A DNA stretch of 64,000 bases from Ephydatia muelleri. Taxonomy: Eukaryota; Porifera; Demospongiae; Spongillida; Spongillidae. This document shows, piece by piece, positions 11,565 to 23,645 of this stretch. The notes under the pieces were generated by a model. That model was not told the origin of the DNA, did no database searches, and saw only the letters and a program-made list of their open reading frames with translations. Numbering within the stretch: position 1 is the first letter of the stretch; each line of letters opens with the position of its first letter. The DNA is taken from the NCBI GenBank assembly GCA_013339895.1, contig JABACO010000001.1:28478523-28542522 (forward strand), in the 5' to 3' direction. The position numbers and the translations under genes are program-made.

Positions 11565-11693
11565 GTTACTAACATGCCAAACTTCAACTATCAAAACTTT
11601 GGCCACAGCAGTATATTGAAAAGTACAACTGTGTTGACATAGTTGTACTGCTGTGGCCAAAGTTCTGGTAGTTGAGGTTCGAGTGTTAGTAAC
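11565..11693. repeat. 129-bp hairpin next to the RecQ/DUF6589 element
   Basis: The sequence folds back on itself almost completely. GTTACTAAC at the left meets GTTAGTAAC at the right, and ACTTTGGCCACAGCAGTA pairs with its complement near the apex at about 11629. It overlaps the right boundary of the helicase element by a few bases and has no coding capacity. Confidence 0.8.
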
Positions 11694-12523
11694 TCTTTTC
11701 ATGATCATGTCAATTAATCCTCCATCATCAATCAGGACTAAAGGCCATGAACTGCAAATATTTTGCTAGGTATAGAATGGTTTCTGGGCTAAGTTCAAGT
11801 CTGCAGTACAGTGCAGAGGGTAGAGCTTATTTTGAAACCTAAAATGATAGCTGAGGTGCTCACAATTAAGGTCCAAACTAATGATAGTCATCATGACTAC
11901 CCAGCAATTCCTCTGGTTCGCATTCCATCCTGCAAGAACATGGCACTTGAAACCCAATACATTCATTACATTGAAGTGTGGTATCAGTTTGTTACAAGTG
12001 GCAAGCTTGGAGCACTTTAAATGCTCTGATGGGCAACACAGACACATTCCTGTTCAGATCAGTTAATAGCAGCAGCTACGATGCAACAAGAATGGAGGCA
12101 GCTGAAGTGAGCGAAGTGGCCAGGAGAGCTCAACACTTTTTGTGTATCACTCCAGCATTTGATCTTAAGCACATCGGGAAAAGATATCTTCCTGTTTATA
12201 ATTATAAACACTACATGCAGCTGAAGCAGTCTGGTGATAGAGTGAATTTCCACTTGTAATGATATTCTTTGTTCACCCCACGTGATTGATTCTGTCGTGC
12301 TGAGGTCCAAGTATTGCTAGTGAGTAGCCATCTAGTCTAGTGGATAAGCCGAGTGCCTTCAGCATGCAATGCAAGCTTCTCAAAGCAGTGGCTAATCTAG
12401 CTTCATCCTCAGGCCATTTTATATCTAAGTTAGGGGGAAAACAATATACACACGTTAGTACATATTTGCTAGTCTGCTACCCAAATTCTGAATTATGATA
12501 TGCATTTGCTAAAGCTTAAGCAA

Positions 12524-12675
12524 TGGTGTATCTGCAAAGCAGTGGTGTAATCTCTATCGTGTGCTTGCCAAAGACCCTTCACACTAAAGGCCAAGAGAGA
12601 TGACGCTCTTATCGACCTCGACAATGGTCGGGTTATCATCATGTGGTTTCCTTGCAGGGTATGGGAAGTCCATTT
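12524..12675 (+). pseudogene. Second RecQ-like helicase fragment
   Basis: Matches the 5' part of the 9.37-kb helicase: AAGCAGTGG, a TCTATCGTGTG block and the Walker A region GYGKS. It has internal gaps and stops, and only the N-terminal ~50 codons remain. This shows at least two copies of the family in the window. Confidence 0.55.
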
Positions 12676-12705
12676 CATGAATGCAGTCAACTGCACTTAC
12701 ATGTA

Positions 12706-12915
12706 GATTGATTTTTTCATCAGATCCAAAGTCAAATGATGGGTTGAAGCAACTCGCTAGACTACCTAGGACAGATAGAGGCCACTCTCTCTCTCACTTT
12801 ATTTGGAAATGGGTAACAGGTAGACAGATCAAGGCCACATACAAAGTGTTCAATTTTCAAGGACATGCTGCATGCATAATTCAGAAGGACAACTCCCACC
12901 TGCTAATTCTACCAA
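12706..12915. repeat. Dispersed repeat, copy 1 (copy 2 at about 22141-22350)
   Basis: Begins TTTTTTCATCAGATCCAAAG and shares several blocks (CTAGACTACCTAGG, CACTTTAT-TGGAAATGGG, ACAAAGTGTTC, AAGGACATG) with 22141-22350 in the same orientation. No domain recognised. Confidence 0.6.
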
Positions 12916-12969
12916 CAACAGATTATTTACTTCACAGAGGTGTCAAAGTGAACCGATGGGGTTATTAAT

Positions 12970-15090
12970 GGGGTAGGGCTAATAACTGGTCATTTGGCAA
13001 GATCAAGTATGCTTCTTGATGCAGGACCCTGTGCTGGTTTCATGTGGCAGTGTCAAGACATTAGCTGTTTATAGAGCAGACCCCACTATGAATTTGCAAA
13101 ACTGTTACAGTAGGCAGGCATGGATGATGTCTGGTAGGCTTCATTGCCAACAAGCAAGGACCTTGCATGTCAAGCTTGCACAAATACACAACAATATTAT
13201 ATCCTAATTAGCCAGGGGTGGAGTGTGTGGTGCGGGTAGGTGAGATCATTTGTGTGCCCTTGCATCTATGTAAAGTGTTTTATGCTTTGATGAAAGGCTT
13301 AATCAGGAGGGGGAGGTCTTTGGGGTATAAACACTCCCCTCGGCCAGACCAGTTATGAATAATTTAACTATGAATAATCAAATATGTCATTCTCTAAAAT
13401 GAAGTGTTCAAAGAACATCACGCGAGGTAGCGTTCCTACAAAACTACAGAAACATGGGGATGAATGTGATGCAGTTTTTTACTATCAGTAAGTACGCACT
13501 GCCACAAGTTTCCGATCGTACACAATAACTTTTACTTCGTAGATCTAATGCTAGTGGCTCTGCGATTCTCACAGACATAGCTAGCTGTTCGAGCAAAACA
13601 TCACCCCAGACCATGGCTGAAAACAACACAATGATATCTGAATCCTGCACGACACAGTCGCTAGTCAAAGTGAGCACTAGTACACTGCTACACTTCCGGT
13701 GACAAGCTGTGAATGTGAGAGCATCTTAAAACTGCTTTACTACATGTAAGCACACAGGTTGAATAGTCTCACTCTGCTTAAATGTCACAGAGAAGTGGAT
13801 ATTGACCCTGAAGAAGCAGTGGAAGAATTTTCACATAGCCACCCTCATATAATGCTATTAGTGGATCCTTTTGTTACTTGAACATCAGGAAGTGTAACTG
13901 TTGCCTTTGCTAATTTTTAATTTCATGAAATCATATTACATAAAATTGTTGTGATATTTATTGTCAAAAGTTAAAAGTATGCTCAATTTCATGCATGATA
14001 AATAAATGCAGAAATTTAAAAAGTGGCTAGAACAATGTTCCAGTCCCCACTGAGAGCACCTTTGCTGTCACAAGATGGGACATGCCCCTCTGGCACCCAC
14101 CCTTACAGTTATTAGACCCCTATTTCCCCCCCTCTACCGAAAATCTTGGATTCGCCCCTGGAGACAGTCAAAGGTGGCTGGAAAATTAGCCCTATATATT
14201 TCCAATGCCACTATTTACCTGAAACATGGCTTAGTGTATTACCTTGGATACAAGGTACTAAAACATTACAAAAGGCCCAGGTTATTTATAAAGAGGAACA
14301 AATATGAAAGTTTAGATCCAAATGTGAGACACGATGTCCATTTTATGAGTGGTGTGATGCGGAATGACTCTAAACTCACGTATTGTACCACATGGAACAT
14401 ACGATGATGACTAACCTTTCCGCAGTTTTTCCTTGCTGGTTTGCTGCCGTTCCCAGATCTATCATATGAAAATTCATGTGCCTCTCTCAAATCTATGCTT
14501 ATTTTCCTTTTCCTGTCTGTAGTGTTTTCTCTATTTGCTTGTTCTTTGCAGATTAAACTTTCATTTCCGATTTCTCCTACTGTCGTATTGTTAATCTCTT
14601 CTTCAATGATTGCAAAACTTTCAATGCTCATAACTGGAAAAATTGTACATTTTTTTTACAATTTTATGCTGCACACTGGCAATGGATTAAGAATTTAGCT
14701 ATACAAAAAATACATAGTACACATCACATGTTTGTACTCCTGCAATGCATAACCTTAGCAAATCATTATTTCAATAACAAAAACATCTTATTTGAAGGTG
14801 GTACAGAAATGATATGTTCCTACTTCAAAAACTACCACATTTAGTATGTGTACACATTAAAGTGGGTTGAGGAAGTATATCCTTTAAAGCCCCATTCATG
14901 TTAAAACATGTATATTTTGATGTGATGCACTTTTTTACTTTGACCCTTATCTGTAACATTTTGCTGAGGTCAAACAACAAGTGTGTGTAGCATGTCTTCC
15001 TCTGTTTCGTCTTAATCGTGCGGCACACTACCCATCTAAAAAAAAAATGAGTTGCTTTTTTTAAACATGAATATCGCTTCAACATGAATA
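12970..15090. other. Unassigned stretch
   Basis: No recognised gene. A minus-strand open frame at 13444-13677 has a plausible internal Met (VWGDVLLEQLAMSV) but no domain or paired splice sites that I can support. A second minus frame at 14266-14631 is Lys/Glu/Asn-rich and also unrecognised. Confidence 0.3.
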
Positions 15091-15096
15091 GCGAAA

Positions 15097-15375
15097 GTGA
15101 TACATCTGTTTGCTGCACGTTCCCTCAACCGTCTACGCTCAGTGACAGAGGATGAGCGTGGTCCACGCAAACGCTGTTATTTGGCCACCCTGGGGCCTGA
15201 GTGCCAGCTCCTGGACCACACCTCATCTCCAAGTTTATGGAGGGTGGTCAACGCATGTGTGTTTGGTGCTAGCATAACACGCAGTCAGACATCATATTAT
15301 TGTTCGTTGTGCAAGTTTGCAATACATGCAGATTGTTTTTTGCCTTTTCATCAGGCCCCAAACTCATCTGTTTGA
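15097..15375 (+). pseudogene. piggyBac-like transposase C-terminal remnant
   Basis: The last 30 residues read TSYYCSLCKFAIHADCFLPFH. This matches the cysteine-rich zinc-binding tail of piggyBac transposases (C-x2-C ... H-x2-C-F-x2-[FY]-H). The preceding CxxC is degenerate (ACVFG). The catalytic core is not present upstream. TTAA-type termini elsewhere in the window fit the same superfamily. Confidence 0.45.
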
Positions 15376-15993
15376 TTGTAATAAGTCTTTGGCAGTATTC
15401 GTGTTTTAAAATGAATAGAGTTGGGGTTTTAAAGGCTAATAATGTGGCTGTCCGGTGAAGCAGAAATATAAAGGTCCATACATCGATACATAGCTATTTT
15501 TATCTGAGATATTGGGATTAAGCTTTTATCCGATTTTATCGCTATTAGAACTTGAATTTTTCAAGATAAAAAACAATAATTTCTTTAAATTCAATATATT
15601 TCACTCATTTCGGTACCCGCGTTGATTTTTTTCCACTTTTATCGGCCTCTATGGACCTTGAGGTACCCATAGTACTTCTTACTATTTTCCGTTCTTAAAC
15701 TATTTTTCTGTTTTCTTCAATATTTGCGTGGATCTAATCAACACGCAGTTGCAAAAGCAACTATGAATATTAAAGACGCCACACATTTTTTCTACAGTAA
15801 TGAAAATGGCTACGTGTTTTTCCGGTGAGAACCAGAGCTCTTTACAGTTGTGTTCCTTGGAAACAACGATTGCAGTATTGAATCGCAATAGACCTCGCGC
15901 TCATACTGAGGAACATATTCTCATAGCATACGCTCCCTGCAAACCAAGACGCCCAAGAACTGTTGAATAACCCTGAACTGAAGCACTACCAAC

Positions 15994-17340
15994 AATGGGT
16001 AGCTACATTACTTGGCTATTCAAACCAAACCTGTTGGACCGGTGTATCGTGAAATCAGAGTGTGTTGATTACGATCATGAAGATGCCGACTCGGTCCTTG
16101 ACTGTACTATGTCTTTGGACGTCGGGTGACTCGGACTCCGTCATATATGATTTTGCACAAGCTGAAGCAAGAAAGAAAAGCAAGGCTACCAGTGCCAGTG
16201 CCAATTGCGCTCAGAAGCATCCTCATCCTGGGGCAGCTATGTATCGCATCAAATTCAAACCTGAATGGAAGAAAGAGTTTCCTTGGATCACTAGTGCGAG
16301 TGATCCTTACAGGTAAGGCCTATCCACCATTACGCAAATTGTGTTCCATAAATTTAACATCCGTACGTTTTACCTCTAGATTTCGCTGCAATATATGCGG
16401 AAAAGTTGTTAAATGCAGCCACATGGGAAAAAAAACGATATTACGAAACACAGCCAAACAAAGTCACACATTGATATTGCAAAAACTAAGTGAACCAATC
16501 TAAATTGGACTTGACATGTACTGATGCCTCTCATGCAGTGCATTGAATCTAAAGTTAAAATGACAGTACTTGTTGCTTGTTCAAATATACCAATTGCATT
16601 TAATGACAGTTTATCACCTGCTATCAGAACTCTATTTCTGAAGTGGCCTCATTGGTATCATTGGTGAAGAAATTCTTGGTCATGCAGTTTGGATTGACAT
16701 AATTTGAAAGAAAACTAGATGTAACAATTTGATTTAGTCGAATATTTTGTCGGCTGCTTTCCAAATATTTTAGATGACATAAACAGTGACAATCTCAATG
16801 AACAGTTTCTTCAATACCAATTTATGTCTAAAGCATACCATTATACCCATGATGAGAATTGACACTCTTTGGAGTTACTTACGTTCAGTTAATAAACCAG
16901 GAACTAAGTACCACAATTTAACCTTTTGTTTCGAGTTGCAGAAACAATTTTGACCATACCACATTCCAATGCAAGTGAAGAAAGGATACATGTATTTTCA
17001 TACATTTCCACGTGCAAGACACCCAGCAGGAGTTCACTTCATCTTGATGGGTCACTGTCATCAATTATGGTATGAACTATTTCGCGGGCCGAGCCAATTA
17101 TTATGGTACCATGTTGTGCAAACAAAAGTGTTGTGCGTTGCAGGAAAACATAGTTAGCAAAAAACTTACACTCGATGACCAGGAAACAACGGATCAATAT
17201 GCTGTTGACTGCAAAGTGCTAACTGTTTAGGTAAACAGAGGGGCTTTAGTATAGCACCTGCAGTGCAATATTGCTCTGTTGCCCGTGAAAAGAGTTAAAG
17301 ACCCACATCAGTGACCCTCTTGAATGGAAACCTACAAAAG
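15994..17340 (+). pseudogene. hAT-like transposase, decayed
   Basis: The first exon ends near 16312 (YRIKFKPEWKKEFPW ... DPYR) with donor AG|GTAAGG. The next exon begins at 16379 after a CTCTAG acceptor and gives FRCNICGKVVKCSHMG, a C2H2/BED-type finger whose histidines lie past a poly-A frameshift. The C-terminal part near 16850-17075 contains TILTIPHSNASEER, FSYIST and LHLDGSLSSIM, matching the hAT dimerisation region. Several frameshifts are present, and a TTAA-type terminus interrupts the end. Confidence 0.6.
17246..17294 (-). mobile_element. Right end of a TTAA-type TIR element
   Basis: CTGCAGTGCAATATTGC followed by CTGTTGCCCGTGAAAAGAG and TTAA at 17295-17298. It is the same terminus as the 6070-6458 element and lies inside the hAT-like transposase. 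I could not place its left end. Confidence 0.5.
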
Positions 17341-18473
17341 AAGTGCTTGAAAAAGCCAAAGGGGGCTACAAGGCAGTACAACAGAATGAAGAAGCTGAAT
17401 TAAAATTGTTGTGCATCTGTTTATTGCCTTTTTATTGGGCGTGTGCATTATTAAAACTTGGTCTGAGGATGGATAGGTTGCATATTCTCAAGACTGGTAT
17501 TATTGGCAAGTTGGCAGGTATGCTGTCAACAGTTCCTTGCGTCATCAGTTTGCAGGGAGTGGTACTGTATGCTATGATATCTAGCTTTTGTTCCTCAGTA
17601 AGCGCGCGAGGTTTTTTGCATTTCAATACCGCAATCGCTTGTCTCCAAAGAACTCAGCTGTAAAGAGCTAGGGTTCTCACTAGAAATAGAAATACAGGTA
17701 GCCATTTTTCATGTGGGGTGTTTGATATTCATTGTTGCTTTATCAACCGCATGTTGATTAGATCCACGCAAAAAATGTTGAAGAAAGGGTGAAAACTATA
17801 GAAAGACTTAAGAACAGAACAAATAAATAGGTACAAAAAAGAGCTATGGGTATCACAAGGTCCATAGAGGCCGATAAAAGTGGAAAAAAATCAACGTGGT
17901 ACCGAAATGAGTGAAATATGTTTAATTAATAGAAATTATCATTTTTCATCTTGAAAAATTTAAGTTCTAAATAACAATAAAATCAGGTTAAAACTTCATC
18001 CCAATATCTCAGATAACAAAATACTATCTATCATTATGGATTTTGATATTTCTGCTTCACCGGACAGCCACAGTATACTTATACTTCCTCGATGTGGTCC
18101 CCAATATAATTATCTTAGCATCTTCATATAATTACTAATGCTGTCCACTACCATGCTGGGCTAAACGCTATGAAAGTATATGCAGCCGAGTTAATGTTTG
18201 TCTCTGTTAGGGTTCGTACACATTTTGAATAATGAATTCCAAACTGTCTAAGACTTGTTAATATTATGCATGATTTTAAATTGGAAAAAGAATTACTATG
18301 CGATTGAGAACTCTACTATTAGTGGGCTTTTGATTCCAACAGCTTGGTGCCAAATACTGTACAAGCACATGTATGCCCTCCGACCTTCTACTGGTTGTTC
18401 TTTCTCATATCTATTTATGAACCCTGCGTACATGTTAATCTGCATGCAACTAATTGTATATGACATTTAAATA

Positions 18474-21213
18474 CAGTGCTCCACTCCAAAAGAGGCATTT
18501 TTGCACATTTTAATTAAATTGTACATGAGGAACTCATGCCAACTGCATTTTCAGACTCAGCTTCTTGTTTTGAGTGCATTACATACAGCTTTATTTAATT
18601 ATGCAAAACAACACACTTAGGTAAACAATTGCTGGTCAGGTTGGACTTCCAAGCTTATAACTCTGTATTTCTTGGAATAAAGGTGCCAATGTGTACCCCT
18701 GATAGAGACATATAGTGAAATGATTATAATTTAAAATCCCACTGGCTGTGGAGATCGAATGGAAAGTATCAATTTTCAGAGGGGTGCAAGGGGCTTCATC
18801 CACTATCAGACGATTTTATTTGACTTAATGTTATGTGCTTGTTTATCTGTATTGTACAACATATGTATACAAATAAAATGAAGAACTACAATTTAAAACA
18901 TAAGCAAAACAAATAACTAAAAGTCACAGCAGGCGTTTGGTGGAGACACATCTGGCCAAAATTGCCCTGGCATTCTGCCTCATGAGGGTGAGGCTGAGGC
19001 GACTGTAGATGTTTGATATAACCTCATATAGAGGTCAACATAGATGCGTGGCTACCTTTCTGGATACTTAAGGTATGAAAATGATACAGTTGCATGAAGT
19101 AGTCACTACAGTATACTTATAATTTTTGTTACAAATCGTGATTCAACATTAAAAAAAATGTCAGCCATTTAGTCCATTTCTTGAATATTCCAGTAAATCA
19201 TCGGACTTGCTGACGTCAGGTGTACATGCTATTATGCAATGCAATATGACGGCTATCAAGAACAGTTGCTCTTTGTGTGATGACGATACCATGGGTTCTT
19301 TTCAGAACCAATGCAGCATGGTACCAGAAGGTTCCTGTTCCAACATTTCAGAAAACAAACGACAAAGGAAGCGTGACATGATGATGCTATTGGCAGAAGC
19401 AGGTAGTAATGTATTGCAGTCAGAAAGAGGGTGCAAGAAGAAAGCCATGGAAGTCATCCAAAAAAACTATGCTAAAAGACCATTATCTTCTGTAGAGAAA
19501 GTTGTCTTTCACTCAGTGATGTACTAAAAATTGACAGCGACACATTTGACAAAGCTGTTTCCATAGCATTGACGTACATGTATAACTTCTTTTAATGAAC
19601 AAAGGCATTTTCCATCATCCTTATGAGCAGCAGCAGCAACATGGGGCTTCAAACTGTCAGAAGCAGCAGAGAAAGCATCAGATGTGACTGGCTATTCATC
19701 TAAAACCATCTATAAGTGGACCACACTATACATGAATGGAGTTGTGAATGCAATGCATGGTTATTGAAGAAGATGACATTGAAGACACTATAAGTGGACC
19801 ACACTATACATGAATGCAGTTGTGAATGCAATGCATGATTCTACAAGTTATTGAAGAAGATGACATTGAAGACACTCTTTCTTCTGAAATGGGATGCTCT
19901 ATGCACTTTCATCCATGTGCCTTGATGAATGATGAGCTATTTCAGCTGAAGTCTTGTGCGTACATCCAAAACAATGCTTGTATATCCTCACAGCTCAAAA
20001 GTTTGTTTTCAGAATGGGTAAATCACTTGCAATATTTGCACTGAGTCTGCAAGAAGATGGCTGCATAAACTAGGCTTCAGCCGTGTCCATCATCAGAAGG
20101 GAATTTATTTTGATGGGCATGAACGTGAAAATGTAGTACAGTATAGAGGTAAGTTTTTAGCTACATTAAAGGAGCTGGATAAAATTACTATTGTACCTAA
20201 CAACATGAATCCTGAGTGTCCTAATGATGTGAAGCCTCTGACACGAGTTGTGCGTGATGAGTCTACTTTTTATGAAAACTGTGATCAGTCTAATTTATGG
20301 GGAGATCATCACACCAATGTACTAAAGCAGAAGTCACTGGGACAATCAATTATGGTTTCAGATTTTATAGATGAAAGAGTATGGTGTCATGCAAACAAAC
20401 ATGCAAGAGCCTATTGCCAATGGCACAATCACCAGATTGTTCCTGAAGCCCTTCAAAGCTGCACTAAGGAAATCATTTTTACCAAATGTAGGGACTATGA
20501 GCATGCTTACAATGAAGTAGAGCAGCAAGTAAAATTCTACAAGTCGCACATCACAGAGTACTATCTACGTAGTAATTGAAACTGTATTGAAATTTGCCTT
20601 TGCATAGTTAAACAAACATATGATGTGTAGATTTCCGCATCATATTCATTGTCATACAGTTGACATCATTCGCACTTTGACATCAGTTACTATTTTGCAA
20701 ATGTTGTGATACATCACAGATCAATAAAATGGTTACATTTTTTAGGCTTTTTAGCTTATTTGTTCCCTGTAGTGCAAAAAAATATTAATAATTATACATA
20801 TACTGTAGTGACTTCTTCAGGCACTGAATAATCCTCATTCCTTAAGTCAAATTAAATCATCCGAAATTGGACGAAGCCCTGCATCCCCTCTGCAAATTGA
20901 TACTTTCGTACCGATCAGCCAGTGGGGCTTATGAGTTCAGTATAATAATTCCACTAGACGTGTATTAGGGGTACACATTGGCACCTTAATTCCAAGAAAT
21001 ACAGGAGTCATAAGCTTGGAAGTCCAACCTGACTAGCTATTGTTTACCTAAGTGTGGTGACAAGTCATAATTGAATTAAGCTGTAAGTGACGCACTCAAA
21101 CAAGATGCTGAATCTGAAAATGCAATAGGCATGAGCTTCTCTTGCACAATTCAATTGATATCATAAACAATGTGCAAAAATGTGTTTTTCCTCTCTTTCG
21201 GAGTGGAGCACTG
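18474..21213 (+). mobile_element. Tc1/mariner-like transposon with ~370-bp TIRs
   Basis: 2740 bp. Both ends start CAGTGCTCCACTCC and are flanked by TA (18472-18473 and 21214-21215). The inverted homology continues about 370 bp inward on each side, through GGTTGGACTTCCAAGCTTAT and GTGCCAATGTGTACCCCT. The interior has a broken DDE transposase. TA duplication is typical of the Tc1/mariner superfamily. Confidence 0.8.
19207..20579 (+). pseudogene. DDE transposase of the Tc1/mariner-like element, broken
   Basis: The N-terminal frame 19207-19527 is followed by a shifted frame with VTGYSSKTIYKWT. Further on come WLHKLGFS, GIYFDGHERENVVQYRGKFL and RDESTFYEN, then GQSIMVSDFIDE. The DGHER-VV-YR and DESTFY-MVSDF pattern is one I know from DDE transposases of fungi, cnidarians and sponges. 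A tandem duplication of about 80 bp (19709-19786 and 19787-19868) breaks the frame. The C-terminal portion after 20380 does not look like a normal catalytic end. Confidence 0.6.
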
Positions 21214-21458
21214 TAAGTGTAACATATAATATCCATGATACTCACACAAAGTCTGTAGGCATGTAAGTACAGCACTCACTTGCAGTATATATATTTGCTT
21301 CGACGAAATGTTGAAAAATTGAACGCAATGCCTGTTAAGATTATTGATTAGAAAAAGAACTGTCAATATATATACATAGTTATGTTAATGAAGCACACAC
21401 ACATTGCATACATAGACTATATACCATCAATAGCAATATCAGATAATAAAAATGTCCA

Positions 21459-22140
21459 TCATGGGTGCACCTGATGAGAGCAATGATGAAAGGATCTATG
21501 GTACTTCATACACTGTACCTCGCTCAGATGAACGTCAGGCACACCAGTAGAGTGAAAGCAATGTACAATGCAACAAAATGTTATGCCAGTAATGCACTCA
21601 GCTAAAATTGTATGCGGGTCTACAATTGTAGACCAATATATGGATATGTAGTTTGACTGCAGGCAGACAACTAAGCAAACAGCAAACTGCCACTCAGTAG
21701 TGCAATATTTCCCATCTCCTGCCACCAGGAAATATGAAGAGATGTGGAAAGATGCCTATGGGGTTATACTGGCCATGTTGAAGTATACAGAATGCAGGGT
21801 TTGTCCAGCTGTCTGAGCTTCATTTGCCCAAGCATGCTTGACCATGCAGTTCTTCATTAGCTGAGTTCATCAATAAAATATCTCATACAACTGGTGTTGA
21901 AAAGTAATTGCAAATTTTTGGTTTTGTTTTTTAGATTAAAAAAAGAACCTGTAAAATCTAAATCCGATGTGCCTAACTGATGATTGTACAAGATGATCCT
22001 AGACTCAGAAGCATATTATCTAAAGTCCACCCAAAGATTTCTCCTAATTGTAAGCATTACCACTTTGCATAGGCAGCAATTGTGCAAATGAAAAAGGGTG
22101 GACCATGGAAAGTTGATAGATTCACTGCACTAGGGTCCAT
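21459..22140. other. Unassigned stretch
   Basis: No recognised gene or repeat. Open frames here lack domain character. Confidence 0.3.
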
Positions 22141-22499
22141 TTTTTTTTCATCAGATCCAAAGTCAAATGATCATTGAAGCAAATTGCTGGACTACCTAGG
22201 CAGCTCTAGGGAATGCAGTGATGGAACATAAGCCACTTTATCTGGAAATGGGCAATACGTAGACAGCTTGAGGCATAAGAAGTACCACGGCCAAATACAA
22301 AGTGTCCACTATTTGATGCAACTTCATAAGGACATGTTGCACATACTTTGAAAGTGTTGGCTAGACTAACAAAACGTACTGATATGTGTTTGAACTCCTA
22401 CCACATAAAATTTCCCACTGCTGCTCATGAGGCACCTCTCTACTCTAAAAGATTGCAATCGACTGGTTACTAGTATTATTTTATTATAATAATTTTTTA

Positions 22500-23000
22500 A
22501 TGATACAAGACAGGGCAATACAGGAGTATAAACATAACCATAGCCTGTAGTTAATGCAAGATACATCTGGTGAGGTGGCAATGGCATTACCCTCACTAGA
22601 TGGAAGTTGAGCCTTCCATAGATATCTGCAAACACAGCCAACTTGGCCTGCATGTAAGGGTAGCAACCATGCCGGCTGAGAGAAGGCTTCAATAGCTTCA
22701 TTACCCCATGCACCATAGGTCTCTGCTACAAGGGGAACACATAACCAGCCAAGTCATTTGGCATCATTGGCCCTGTGCTTTGTGCCTTCAGTGGCTAGGG
22801 CAGCTGATCCTGCAATCACTCCCACTTCCATCAGGGTATGTGTGTTGAGCGGAGAGGCAGCTAGTCCAGTTTGTAAACAGAATGTCAGCAGGGTGGGTGT
22901 GGCTATGGTTGGCTGTGAGGTCATTGCTTCAGGAAACTGAAAGCAACCATGCTCTGTCAGCAGTGGAGGAGGCTTCCAACAGCTGTGGGTGTCCAATGTG
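22500..23000 (-). pseudogene. LINE 3' fragment, copy 2
   Basis: A minus-strand frame reads GWLCVPLVAETYGAWGNEA and, before it, GSAALATEGTKHRANDAK. Both align with the better copy at 36850-37810 (GWQCIPLAVETYGVWGEEA; AAKAAESRKHEQNDTK). Frames are broken. It is the extreme C-terminal part of the same non-LTR family. Confidence 0.5.
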
Positions 23001-23407
23001 CAGGAGGAAAGCTCTTTTAGGATGAATTGAAGAGGCTGATTATATGGAGTTGATCTGCAATCCTTATCAGGTGGAACAACTGAATAAAAATCTGCAACTG
23101 CAGAACAGAGATGACGATTTGTCTGTGAACCAAACCCAGCTGAGCAAATGGAGGCTATATATGCTGCAGGTCCATGATGGTGTTGGTAGAGTGAGTGGAG
23201 ACCCATTTCCCCTTAATGGCCTAACATAGACTGTCTCCAAGCAGCATGTGTCCACAGCAGTGCAGGAGGAGAAGCACCTGTGGACATCTTGGTCATACAA
23301 CTGGAGAGCTGCACGAGATAATGATGGAGGTGTGGTACGTGTAAGATGGACATCAGCATCTCCAATGGAGAACTCAGGATTAATGTTTGGATTACAATAG
23401 CTAGCTA

Positions 23408-23472
23408 ATGCTAGGACTACAGTGTTTAGGGTAGGGCTGAAGGTCCTTAGGGTTTAGGGTTTAGGGTACTAG
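23408..23472. repeat. Short TTTAGGG-like interstitial repeat
   Basis: Four to five imperfect units of (T)TTAGGG around 23425-23470. Too short to be a telomere; it may be chance or a repaired break. Confidence 0.35.
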
Positions 23473-23645
23473 GTCAACTTTTCACCACATTCCGAATCCA
23501 CAGTCAAAAAACAGCCATTTCTTATACCCAGCTTTTTACCATTTTTTGAGTAGCTTTGGGAGGCGCCTTCGGTGCCATATTAAATTCCAAATGCCAGCCG
23601 GAAAAATGTCAAGAGAGCTGTGACTAAACACCTCACACTAGTATC

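Larger units (their letters stand above)
9178..11572. mobile_element. Decayed DNA transposon with RecQ-like and DUF6589-like genes
   Basis: About 160-bp inverted repeats bound this 2.4-kb segment (9178-9325 against 11417-11572). They share GCACATGTGC, AAGTGGTAATCGTATAC and a GTTAC..GGGGCAAAAAATAG block. Inside are two convergent broken genes, a RecQ-type helicase on plus and a DUF6589-type protein on minus. No clear target duplication is visible. The superfamily is uncertain; helicase-bearing groups such as Academ are candidates from general knowledge only. Confidence 0.65.
15443..18072 (+). mobile_element. hAT-like DNA transposon with ~0.5-kb TIRs
   Basis: Outer ends are inverted copies of TGTGGCTGTCCGGTGAAGCA (left 15443; right ends 18072). 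The homology continues for about 450-490 bp inward on each side, including TCGGCCTCTATGGACCTTG. The interior carries a broken transposase with a BED-like finger and a hAT dimerisation block. No 8-bp duplication is evident at the ends as I drew them. Confidence 0.7.

Noticed and set aside
12325..12390. tRNA-like A-box (TAGTCTAGTGG) suggesting a tRNA or SINE
   Set aside because: No B-box, no cloverleaf pairing and no acceptor stem.
23408..23472. Telomere or chromosome end
   Set aside because: Only a few imperfect TTTAGGG units, flanked by ordinary sequence on both sides.
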